Positions 52,194 to 59,385 of a stretch of DNA of 64,000 nucleotides are shown here, one piece after another. Under the pieces are notes generated by a model that was not told where the DNA came from, did no database searches, and saw only the letters and a list, made by a program, of their open reading frames with translations. Position numbers and translations under genes: made by a program. The stretch is from UBA699 sp050261915 (GTDB lineage Bacteria; Bacillota; Clostridia; Clostridiales; Clostridiaceae). Position 1 is the stretch's first letter; each line of letters opens with the position of its first letter. The stretch covers positions 49,177-113,176 of the forward strand of contig JBLNDT010000027.1 of assembly GCA_050261915.1 (NCBI GenBank), in the 5' to 3' direction.

Positions 52194-52583
52194 ATGAAGG
52201 AAAGTATATTATCAATGAGACTGTTAAAGGACAAATACGGGGTTTGCAGGTTGGAGAGAACAGAATTTATACCTGATTGGGTAGTGGATAGTGAATTTTT
52301 ATCTATTACAAAAACTTTAGATGAACTTTCAATAGTATGTATCGAAACCTGCATACCTATGGATATAAAGTGTGAAAAGGATTGGAGGATTTTAAAGGTG
52401 GAAGGACCTTTGGATTTTTCACTAGTGGGTATACTTTCTAAAATCAGCACAATAATGGCACAAAACAGAATCAGCATATTTGCTGTATCTACCTTTGATA
52501 CGGATTATATACTTATAAAAAATAAGGACATAGACGATGCAGTGAAGGCACTTGAGGACAATAAGTATAATATAAACATGTAG
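52194..52583 (+). CDS. ACT domain protein
   Basis: A 129-residue protein of the small ACT-domain family typified by YP_ACT-like/CASTOR-like proteins. The second half, VEGPLDFSLVGILSKISTIMAQNRISIFAVSTFDTDYIL, is the ACT ligand fold, which binds amino acids. GAAAGGAG lies before the ATG. It is a stand-alone sensor or regulatory subunit of unknown partner, upstream of the PadR gene and its promoter. Confidence 0.88.
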   Translation: MKESILSMRLLKDKYGVCRLERTEFIPDWVVDSEFLSITKTLDELSIVCIETCIPMDIKCEKDWRILKVEGPLDFSLVGILSKISTIMAQNRISIFAVSTFDTDYILIKNKDIDDAVKALEDNKYNINM

Positions 52584-52587
52584 ATCA

Positions 52588-52634
52588 ATATATCGTTGAC
52601 AAATATATCGACTAATGATATATTATATATATCG
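52588..52634 (+). promoter_or_regulatory. PadR promoter with three ATATATCG repeats
   Basis: TTGACA (52596-52601) and TATATT (52619-52624) are exactly 17 bp apart. ATATATCG occurs at 52588-52595, 52603-52610 and 52627-52634, on both sides of and inside the core promoter. This suits autorepression by PadR. Confidence 0.7.
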
Positions 52635-52660
52635 GAGGGCGAGTGATTGGAGGCGGTATT

Positions 52661-52972
52661 TTGGATAAATATATACCATTAACCGAGGCTTTATTTTATA
52701 TTTTACTTGCAACTAGAAAGCCAAACCATGGATATGGGATTATTCAGCAGGTTCAGGAAATAACCGGGGGAAGACTTGATATAGGGCCTGGAACACTTTA
52801 CGGGGCAATCAGTTCCATGCTTGAAAAAGGTTGGATTGAGCTATACAGTGAAGAAAAGGATTCCCGAAAGAAAAAGGAATATATAATTACCAGGGAAGGT
52901 AAAAGTGTATTCCAAAATGAAGTAAAAAGGCTTAATGAACTAGTTGAAAATGCAAAGAGAATGGAAGAATAG
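52661..52972 (+). CDS. PadR-family transcriptional regulator
   Basis: A 103-residue winged-helix repressor. EALFYILLATRKPNHGYGIIQQVQEITGGRLDIGPGTLYGAISSMLEKGWIE is the PadR core, followed by a dimerisation helix. The start is TTG 52661 after GGAGG; an in-frame GTG at 52643 has no ribosome binding site. It overlaps or abuts a DUF2812 gene, the usual partner, and the promoter carries three repeats of ATATATCG. Confidence 0.93.
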   Translation: MDKYIPLTEALFYILLATRKPNHGYGIIQQVQEITGGRLDIGPGTLYGAISSMLEKGWIELYSEEKDSRKKKEYIITREGKSVFQNEVKRLNELVENAKRMEE

Positions 52973-52985
52973 GGTGGTGGGTAAT

Positions 52986-53501
52986 ATGGTGAAATTCAAA
53001 TTGTACTTTGATAAGGACAAAGAAGAAGTATGGTTAAAGGAAATGGCTGAGCAAGGCTGGGCATTAGATAAATTTTTCCTTGGTTTTTATACCTTTAAGG
53101 AATGCGCCCCTGGAGAATACAATTATCAGATTGATCTGCTTGATAACTGGTCAGGGGATAAGAGAGAGTTTGCTGCATTTATGGAAGAAAGCGGTGTTGA
53201 AGTAATTTCTCAGTGGTACCGATGGGTATATCTAAGAAAAAAGTCAGTAGAGGGGCCTTTTGAAATGTACACTGACATTGAATCTAAAATCAGCCAGTAC
53301 AGCAGGATACGAAAGTTTTTTCTAGTTGGATTAATTATTGAAACTTTATGTTTTTGTGAAGAAGTCTATTTAACATTTATGACTGGAAGTGGAGGTATGA
53401 TCTATCTAGATTTTATAATTGTAATATTTGTGTTGATATTTTTGCGCATGGTATGGAAATGTAATTGGAAGATTGAAGAGCTTAAGCGGAATAAGCTATA
53501 A
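52986..53501 (+). CDS. DUF2812 membrane protein
   Basis: A 171-residue protein. DKEEVWLKEMAEQGWALDKFFLGFYTFKEC and YNYQIDLLDNW are the DUF2812 signature; residues from about 115 form two membrane helices. DUF2812 proteins regularly follow PadR regulators in firmicutes and are thought to be membrane-stress related; their function is unknown. GGTGGTGGG lies before ATG 52986, 13 nt after the padR stop. Confidence 0.9.
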   Translation: MVKFKLYFDKDKEEVWLKEMAEQGWALDKFFLGFYTFKECAPGEYNYQIDLLDNWSGDKREFAAFMEESGVEVISQWYRWVYLRKKSVEGPFEMYTDIESKISQYSRIRKFFLVGLIIETLCFCEEVYLTFMTGSGGMIYLDFIIVIFVLIFLRMVWKCNWKIEELKRNKL

Positions 53502-53527
53502 ACTGAATATGATTTGAAGTGCAAAAT

Positions 53528-53566
53528 AAAACCTGGAATACCTTAAGGGGTATTCTAGGTTTTTTT
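53528..53566 (+). terminator. Intrinsic terminator after the PadR/DUF2812 operon
   Basis: AAAACCTGGAATACC and GGTATTCTAGGTTTT pair around TTAAGG, with a T run. Confidence 0.85.
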
Positions 53567-53634
53567 CATATAACAAAATAAATGAAAATAAAATATAAAA
53601 ATTAAAAATCAGTATAGTTGTTTTTATATATGCT

Positions 53635-54054
53635 CTAAATAATATATTCAAAGGTTACTATGAGTATTGACCATAATGATAGACCTATGAATATCTTCCT
53701 TTTACCACCAATTGAACCAATTATTTTTCTAAAATAATTGGAATATGATAGAAAACCGAAAAGAAGGAGGAAAGAAATTATAACATAGGTTTTTAAGGAG
53801 AATTTCCGTGACATATCAATTATTAAGGGTGATATAAAAAACAAGAATCCTATAAATATGTGACCACTCTTAAATTTATTTATTTTTGGTGATCTTGTAA
53901 ATATTGCATAGTTTTTGTTGCATATTTTAAATAACCCATGCAGCATTAAAATCAGACCAGTGTATGAATAAACTTCACTATTTCCTTTATAATATCCTAT
54001 CATTACGCCCACAAATAGTATAATTGTAATGAGCATCAAATATTTTTTATTCAT
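53635..54054 (-). CDS. Hypothetical four-helix membrane protein
   Basis: A 139-residue protein with four hydrophobic segments (LMLITIILFVGVMIGYY, YTGLILMLHGLFKIC, HIFIGFLFFISPLII, YVIISFLLLFGFLSY) and a basic loop. ATG 54054 has GGAGGTGGAG upstream. No family is recognised. It stands alone, divergent from the XRE regulator. Confidence 0.65.
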   Translation of the reverse strand: MNKKYLMLITIILFVGVMIGYYKGNSEVYSYTGLILMLHGLFKICNKNYAIFTRSPKINKFKSGHIFIGFLFFISPLIIDMSRKFSLKTYVIISFLLLFGFLSYSNYFRKIIGSIGGKRKIFIGLSLWSILIVTFEYII

Positions 54055-54198
54055 AATCTCCACCTCTAATATACCAATAAAATATTGTGGTTTATTTTTC
54101 ATTTAATTATATTTGTAATAATAAAGTTAGTACATAAATTTATATCGCAATATTTTACAATAAATGCAAACCATTAACACACAAACTATTGCACAAAA

Positions 54199-54238
54199 TA
54201 TCCCTAAGGTGTAATATTACACTATAGGGATATTTTTT
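54199..54238 (+). promoter_or_regulatory. Long hairpin with T run upstream of an XRE gene
   Basis: TATCCCTA and TAGGGATA flank the perfect 14-bp palindrome GTGTAATATTACAC (54209-54222), followed by TTTTTT, immediately before the XRE gene. It can act as a terminator/attenuator in RNA, or as an operator in DNA. Confidence 0.6.
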
Positions 54239-54254
54239 ATGAGGTGATATAATA

Positions 54255-54704
54255 ATGAATAGAACAGAGTTTATTGATAAAGTAAATAGCAAACTTAGAC
54301 TGATTAGAACTGAGCAGGGATACACCCAGGATAAAATGGCAGAAATACTTGGCATATCTAAAAAAACCCTGGTTCAGGTTGAAAAGGAAAGATGCAGTTT
54401 AAGCTGGGCAGCTGCCATTGCTGTATGCGTGATTTTTAAGGATAGCGAGATTTTGGAATTAACCTTTGGTGGAGATGTGGATGATATAATTCGTTCATTA
54501 TCCTTTGAAAACCATGAGAAAAGGTATATTCCAACTATGGGAGGTAAAATCTGGTGGAAAGACATACTAAGCAAAGGCGGGTATACAATCCAGCAAAATA
54601 TAATATCAAATCATTACAGAATATTAGACAGCAATTTCAAACGAGTAGGGTACTCCTTTGAACTGGATTACATGAAACAAAGACTTGATGAGCTGGCTGA
54701 ATAA
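54255..54704 (+). CDS. XRE-family helix-turn-helix regulator
   Basis: A 149-residue protein. The N-terminal HTH is IRTEQGYTQDKMAEILGISKKTLVQVEKER (about residues 18-47). The C-terminal region (GGKIWWKDILSKGGYTIQQN, then YRILDSNFKRVGYSFELDYM) is found in a clostridial group of XRE proteins without known ligand. GAGGTGAT precedes the ATG. It overlaps functionally with the downstream exported-protein gene 12 nt away. Confidence 0.9.
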   Translation: MNRTEFIDKVNSKLRLIRTEQGYTQDKMAEILGISKKTLVQVEKERCSLSWAAAIAVCVIFKDSEILELTFGGDVDDIIRSLSFENHEKRYIPTMGGKIWWKDILSKGGYTIQQNIISNHYRILDSNFKRVGYSFELDYMKQRLDELAE

Positions 54705-54715
54705 GGGAGGCAGGT

Positions 54716-55426
54716 ATGAAAAAGAAGTTTTTAATCTCACTTGCATTGGTGGTGACCTTAATCTTTGGTTATAATTTATTTATTTATGTGACTAATAGGA
54801 TTAATTCAAAAATTGCAGCAAATTTAAAGGGAGAGATTTATTATACAAAAAGGGTCAATGATGTTCTTACACTATTTAAATCAGATGCAAACCTGCAAAA
54901 TGAAAAATTAATTTATAGTCACAAGGGACAAAGTAATGATATTTATGGAGGTTATAATAACAATATCATTGATTTTTATTATGATGGAAAAACAAAAACC
55001 GTAAGCTTTATTGCAATGAATAATGGAGATTTCAGCTTATTTTCACTAAAAGATGGTGAAGAAAAACCTACCATAGTACATAAAGAAGATAATATGACTA
55101 CTACGGATTATATAAAAAATGAAAATTCAAATATAACTATTACTGAAAAGAATGGTTCTATTTATGAAACAATAAATGGTGAAGAAAAGTGCATTAAGAA
55201 ATTTTATGGAGTATATGACAGTGAATCTACTGGGTTTCGCCCAAAAGGATTATCACCTGATGGAAAGTACCTGATTTATTTTTCCTTTGATCACTTAACA
55301 GCTTTTGGAGTATTGGCTGAAGGAATCATAACCGGTTCTTGTGGTCACAATTATATAATGGATATGAATACTGGCAAAAGTACAAGATTTATAAATGCAT
55401 ACAATATTCAATGGGTAATGAATTGA
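54716..55426 (+). CDS. Membrane-anchored hypothetical protein (beta-propeller-like)
   Basis: A 236-residue protein. A signal-anchor (FLISLALVVTLIFGYNLFIYV) is followed by an extracellular domain of short beta strands (EIYYTKRVNDVLTLFKSD, SPDGKYLIYFSFD), the pattern of WD/TolB-like propeller blades. GGGAGGCAGG lies before the ATG. It forms a unit with the XRE regulator and ends in a terminator. Function unknown. Confidence 0.75.
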   Translation: MKKKFLISLALVVTLIFGYNLFIYVTNRINSKIAANLKGEIYYTKRVNDVLTLFKSDANLQNEKLIYSHKGQSNDIYGGYNNNIIDFYYDGKTKTVSFIAMNNGDFSLFSLKDGEEKPTIVHKEDNMTTTDYIKNENSNITITEKNGSIYETINGEEKCIKKFYGVYDSESTGFRPKGLSPDGKYLIYFSFDHLTAFGVLAEGIITGSCGHNYIMDMNTGKSTRFINAYNIQWVMN

Positions 55427-55466
55427 AAAAAAGAACTCTGGCACTAATGCTGGCCAGAGTTCTTTT
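55427..55466. terminator. Bidirectional intrinsic terminator
   Basis: AAAGAACTCTGGC and GCCAGAGTTCTTT flank an ACTAATGCTG loop, with A and T runs on both sides. Confidence 0.92.
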
Positions 55467-55471
55467 ATGTT

Positions 55472-57148
55472 TTATTTAGCTTTGCTTAAGGCATTCTGTA
55501 CAGCAGTCATAATTCCTCTGCTGCTGAAGGTAGCACCCGATACTGTATCTACACTTGTACTCTGACTGCTTTTTATTTCGCTTGAAACTGTACTAAAAGC
55601 ACGGTTGTAATATGGCTTGTCATCTCCAGTGGATATAGTAGTTATATCTGTGATTTTACCATTTTTAATTGTAACAGAAACGGTTGTTGTTGCTCCTCTA
55701 AAGCCTGTACCACTGCCAGTGTAAGTTCCATCAGTATATCCTGATTTAGTTGTCGCAGCTGCAGAACTTTGAGCAGTTGTACTGGTTGAGGTTGTGTTGG
55801 TTGATGCTGTACTAGTTGAAGCAGTTGTTTTAGTAGTTGCAGTGTTTTGAGCTGTAGTGCTGTTTGAAACTGAAGCGGTGCTTTTCGTTGCAGCCGGAGT
55901 AGTTACACTTGTCTGGCTTTGTACTGAACTACCAGCGGAAGTGCTGCTTGAACCATTGGTAACTGTTGCATTGCTTAGGGCATCCTGTACAGCAGCCATA
56001 ATTCCTCTGCTGCTGAAGGTAGCACCTGAAACTGAATCAACGCTTGTACTTTGGTTATCTACTATTTCACTTGAAACAGTACTGAAGGCACGGTTGTAGT
56101 ATGGCATGTCATCTCCAGTAGACAAAGTGCTTACGTCTGTAATTTTACCATTTTTAACTGTAACAGATACTTTGGTTGTTGCTCCTCTAAACCCAGTACC
56201 AGAACCAGTATATGTTCCATCAAGGTAAATGGTGCTGCTGCTTGAGCTGTTTGCACTAGAGGTTACTGTAGTACCAGTTGTGAGACCTGAAGCATTTACT
56301 CCCAAATTACCTGCATAGTAAAACCCAGTCATCACAGATACTGCTGCAGCTCCTGCAAGTATTGGCCTTACATCCTTATCTGATATTGTTAAAGATACAT
56401 TTTTTCTTGGACAAGCACTAATGCACTTCATACATTGGATGCACTCTCCATTAAGAACTTCATTACCCTTATATAAGGGGATTCCCATAGGACAGTTGTT
56501 TGTACATATTCTGCAGTTTCCACACTTTGCTGAAGGCTTCTTGATTTTTGCAATTCTAAGCTTTGAGGTAATTGCAAATACAGCTCCAAGAGGGCACATG
56601 TATCTGCAGAAAAAACGCTCTATAAACGCAGAACCAATAATTATCAAACCGAATATAATCAACCCAGGCATGAAGTTTGATGCAATATAGTTGAAGTTAG
56701 GTACTTGAGTTATAGTTGCAAGGTTTCCAAAAACATCCCAAGGATTAAAGGATGCAAAATCGGTAATACTCATCGTCCATATAATTGCAATAAGAAATAT
56801 AAGTAATGTGTATTTGAATAACTTCAGATGCTGGTCTGTTGTTTTGTTTACTTTAAATTTAAATTTGACAAGTTTGGAGGATATCTCGTAAATTAAATCT
56901 CCAAGTGAACCAAAGGAACACATCCATCCGCAGAAAAACCTGCCAAGTAAAAAAGTAATAGGTATGATGCTTACAACTTCAATAATCTGTGGAAGGAGCT
57001 GAGTTAAGCCTGTTCCTTGCCCAATAATAGCCAGATATATCTGTTTTATTCCACTAAACGTACTTATATATAGACCAGGCAGCAGCAGAAAGAATATCAG
57101 CTGAACCGTATGCCTCATTGTTTGTATTATTGATATCTTTTTCTTCAT
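55472..57148 (-). CDS. Membrane polyferredoxin fused to two FMN-binding domains
   Basis: A 558-residue protein. Six helices with FGFSCGWMCSFG-type (here FFCGWMCSFGSLGD) and FFCRYMCPLGAVF motifs resemble NapH/NosR electron carriers. Two [4Fe-4S] sites follow (CGNCRICTNNC, CIQCMKCISAC). After a Ser/Thr/Ala-rich linker come two near-identical FMN_bind domains of about 90 residues, each ending DxVSGATFSSRG, the Dxx(S/T)GA(T/S) motif that ApbE flavinylates on Thr. It would carry electrons from the membrane to covalent flavins outside the cell. The ApbE gene lies just upstream beyond a spore-coat gene. Confidence 0.9.
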   Translation of the reverse strand: MKKKISIIQTMRHTVQLIFFLLLPGLYISTFSGIKQIYLAIIGQGTGLTQLLPQIIEVVSIIPITFLLGRFFCGWMCSFGSLGDLIYEISSKLVKFKFKVNKTTDQHLKLFKYTLLIFLIAIIWTMSITDFASFNPWDVFGNLATITQVPNFNYIASNFMPGLIIFGLIIIGSAFIERFFCRYMCPLGAVFAITSKLRIAKIKKPSAKCGNCRICTNNCPMGIPLYKGNEVLNGECIQCMKCISACPRKNVSLTISDKDVRPILAGAAAVSVMTGFYYAGNLGVNASGLTTGTTVTSSANSSSSSTIYLDGTYTGSGTGFRGATTKVSVTVKNGKITDVSTLSTGDDMPYYNRAFSTVSSEIVDNQSTSVDSVSGATFSSRGIMAAVQDALSNATVTNGSSSTSAGSSVQSQTSVTTPAATKSTASVSNSTTAQNTATTKTTASTSTASTNTTSTSTTAQSSAAATTKSGYTDGTYTGSGTGFRGATTTVSVTIKNGKITDITTISTGDDKPYYNRAFSTVSSEIKSSQSTSVDTVSGATFSSRGIMTAVQNALSKAK

Positions 57149-57225
57149 TTACGATACCCCTTTCGAAAATCTTACAAATAATCTTTATCCATGAACACAT
57201 ATTATCACATGGTTTTACGAAGAAA

Positions 57226-57260
57226 TATCAAAATATTGTGTTAAGATTATGTGATTTGAA
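57226..57260 (-). promoter_or_regulatory. 35-bp element shared by the FMN-protein and ApbE genes (copy 1)
   Basis: On the minus strand it contains AAATCACATAATCTTAACA, identical for 18 bp to a site at 58940-58957, and 30 of 35 bp overall match. It lies 78 bp before the gene start. Possible regulator site. Confidence 0.65.
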
Positions 57261-57306
57261 TAATTACCTGGAAGTATGTTCAAAATAATACCGGAGGTGT
57301 ATTAAT

Positions 57307-57786
57307 ATGGAACTAACATTATCTCAAAAAGAAAGAATGCTCCTGGAGGATCAAAAGAAGCACGAGGAGCTATGTATTGAAAAGTATGGGAATTATGCAA
57401 ATCAAGCTAAAGATCCTCAATTGAAGCAGATATTCTATGCAAATCAACAGTCTGAACAAACTCACCTTAACAGCATAAACCAAATGTTGTCTGGTACCAT
57501 TCCAAATATGAACCAGCAGCAAGGTGGGAACCAAACCAGCGGAAACCAACTCCATCAAGGAACAGAAAATACTTTAGCTGCAGGCAGCGGCGTAACAGAC
57601 GAAGCATTGTGCACTGACATGCTTATGACGGAAAAGTATGTTTCAGGAGCTTATAATACTTCAATTTTTGAATTCAGGGATACAGGAGCCCGAGATGTGC
57701 TGAACCACATACAAAAGGAAGAACAAAAACATGGTGAAGCAATATACAAATATATGGAAAGCAAAGGAATGTATAAGGCTCAATAG
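57307..57786 (+). CDS. CotF-like spore coat protein
   Basis: A 159-residue protein of the CotF family: LTLSQKERMLLEDQKKHEELCIEKYGNYANQAKDPQL, a Gln/Asn-rich middle, then EALCTDMLMTEKYVSGAYNTSIFEF and LNHIQKEEQKHGEAIYKYM. The fold is ferritin-like helical. CotF proteins form part of the spore coat. GGAGGTG lies before the ATG. It lies between two minus-strand flavin genes, transcribed the other way. Confidence 0.92.
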   Translation: MELTLSQKERMLLEDQKKHEELCIEKYGNYANQAKDPQLKQIFYANQQSEQTHLNSINQMLSGTIPNMNQQQGGNQTSGNQLHQGTENTLAAGSGVTDEALCTDMLMTEKYVSGAYNTSIFEFRDTGARDVLNHIQKEEQKHGEAIYKYMESKGMYKAQ

Positions 57787-57849
57787 GTTTAAAACAAAAC
57801 TATCACATTTGGTACTGCCTTAACCGGGCAGGAATAAAATAGCATGATT

Positions 57850-57880
57850 AAAAGCACAAAGTGTAAACCTTGTGCTTTTT
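57850..57880. terminator. Intrinsic terminator
   Basis: AAAAGCACAA and TTGTGCTTTT pair around AGTGTAAACC, with a T run. It lies between the convergent CotF-like and ApbE genes. Confidence 0.85.
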
Positions 57881-57914
57881 GTTATATAAAACCCTGGAAT
57901 CAGGGTGTGATAGT

Positions 57915-58874
57915 TTATGCACAGCTGCTTAGTTCAAAATTTCTTCTTAAACCTTCTGTTACAAAAACATGGAGGTTGTCTAATATTAAGACAGCTTCTG
58001 CATTAGCGGCTTTAAGAAGTCTCATTGCATCAGTTAATCCGGATATAAACAATGCAGTTGTAAGCGCATCAGCGGCCATTGAAGATTCGCAAAACACTGT
58101 TACGCTTAGTAGATTTGTATCTGCCGGGAAACCTGTTTTTGGGTCTAGAATATGGTGATACCTTATACCATCCTTAATAAAAAACTGTTCATTGCTTCCG
58201 GAGGTAACTATTGTGCCCTTTACAGCCTTTATGGTACCAACATAACTCCCTCTTTCAGCAGTTGGATCTTGTATACCTATACTCCAGGGGTTACCATTAG
58301 AATTATGTCCGGATACTGCCACATTCCCTCCTAAGTTTATGAGTGAGTTTTTAATTTTATGCTCAAAAAATATTCTTTTAACTTCATCTGTTGCATAGCC
58401 CTTTGCAATGCTTCCCAGGTCAATTGCCTGTCCCTCTTTTTGAAGAAATACTGTACAGTTTTCATCATCAAGAAGTATATCTTTATAATTTACTTTTGAT
58501 AAGGCTTGGACAACCTCTTCATTATTAGGTATGAAGTTGTTTTTCTTACTAAATCCCCAAAGGTAAGTAAGGGGACGTACAGTTATATCAAAAGTTCCAT
58601 TTGAAAGCTCGGAAAACTTTATTGACTCCTTAATAAGGTTAAAGGTGTCACGGTTTATATTTTCAGGTTTTATTCCTGCATTTCTATTTATCTTCATAAC
58701 ATCACTACCTTCTTTAAAGGCGGACATCCTATCATCAATTTCAAGTACTCTTTTATGTGCGGCATAAACTGCTTGTTCAGCTCTCTTTCCATAGGCAGTT
58801 ATTGTGTTTATTGTTCCAAGAGCGGTAAAAGTCTTTTCGAATTTATAATAACTGTTTCTTTTAGCTAAGAACAT
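57915..58874 (-). CDS. apbE: FAD:protein FMN transferase ApbE
   Basis: A 319-residue enzyme that attaches FMN from FAD to Thr in target proteins, needing magnesium. The motifs are FTALGTINTITAYG at the start, DIDDRMSAF, AIDLGSIAKGYATD, SLINLGGNVAVSG and YHHILDPKTGFP. There is no signal peptide or lipobox, so it would act inside the cell, or before export. The nearby FMN_bind protein carries two target motifs. I use ATG 58874; the more upstream start at 58931 lacks conservation. The 35-bp element is shared with the FMN_bind gene. Confidence 0.93.
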   Translation of the reverse strand: MFLAKRNSYYKFEKTFTALGTINTITAYGKRAEQAVYAAHKRVLEIDDRMSAFKEGSDVMKINRNAGIKPENINRDTFNLIKESIKFSELSNGTFDITVRPLTYLWGFSKKNNFIPNNEEVVQALSKVNYKDILLDDENCTVFLQKEGQAIDLGSIAKGYATDEVKRIFFEHKIKNSLINLGGNVAVSGHNSNGNPWSIGIQDPTAERGSYVGTIKAVKGTIVTSGSNEQFFIKDGIRYHHILDPKTGFPADTNLLSVTVFCESSMAADALTTALFISGLTDAMRLLKAANAEAVLILDNLHVFVTEGLRRNFELSSCA

Positions 58875-58925
58875 ATTAATCACTTTCCTTTCTATAAATA
58901 GAATATCAAAGAGTTTTAAAATCAT

Positions 58926-58960
58926 TATCAAATATTTATGTTAAGATTATGTGATTTTAA
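58926..58960 (-). promoter_or_regulatory. 35-bp shared element (copy 2, ahead of apbE)
   Basis: Matches copy 1 at 57226-57260 in 30 of 35 positions, including an unbroken 18 bp. It lies 52 bp before the apbE start on the minus strand. Confidence 0.65.
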
Positions 58961-58969
58961 GAGTGATAC

Positions 58970-58989
58970 TACAGCATAACCGTCCCCAG
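58970..58989 (+). repeat. AACCGTCCCC intergenic repeat, copy 1
   Basis: ACAGCATAACCGTCCCC recurs as ACTGCTTAACCGTCCCC at 60746-60762. Similar short GC-rich repeats occur in many firmicute genomes. Confidence 0.5.
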
Positions 58990-59050
58990 GAAACAGCTTA
59001 ACCATCCCTCATTCTTGAGCATATAATGTATGAGATGGAGGGGGCTACTC

Positions 59051-59302
59051 ATGAATAATAATCTGTTAAAAATCTTATCCTCGGATGCGTTTAATTGTTT
59101 AAAATCTGAAAAGGTAATTAAGGCTGCAGAAATTAACGCAATAATACTTATGCTTTTTGCTGCAAACATTCCTTTTGATATTAATTTCTCACCAAGTAAT
59201 GGGAAGTTTGCAAAGCAGATAAGGTTAAAAATATTTATTAGTCCTGCAATAATAATGAATTTGAACTTTCAGTTTGAAGCAGGGGATATAGCATTCGTGT
59301 AA
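59051..59302 (+). CDS. Hypothetical 83-residue protein
   Basis: ATG 59051 has the strong site GGAGGGGG. The sequence has a helical charged first half (NNLLKILSSDAFNCLKSEKVIKA) and two hydrophobic stretches (EINAIILMLFAANIPF, IFISPAIIMNLNF). No family recognised. It lies between apbE and the DUF815 gene and could be a small membrane-associated protein. Confidence 0.5.
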   Translation: MNNNLLKILSSDAFNCLKSEKVIKAAEINAIILMLFAANIPFDINFSPSNGKFAKQIRLKIFISPAIIMNLNFQFEAGDIAFV

Positions 59303-59309
59303 AAAAAAG

Positions 59310-59339
59310 TTGTATAGGTCTTATAAGTTGAAGTATAAT
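59310..59339 (+). promoter_or_regulatory. Promoter of the DUF815 ATPase gene
   Basis: TTGTAT (59310-59315) and TATAAT (59334-59339) with an 18-bp spacer, 46 nt before the start codon. Confidence 0.55.
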
Positions 59340-59385
59340 AGTTAGAAAAACAATTTGACCCCTAGGGCAGAGAAAGAGGTAAAGT

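Noticed and set aside
57844..58334. Plus-strand frames opposite apbE
   Set aside because: Antisense to strongly conserved ApbE motifs; no ribosome binding sites.
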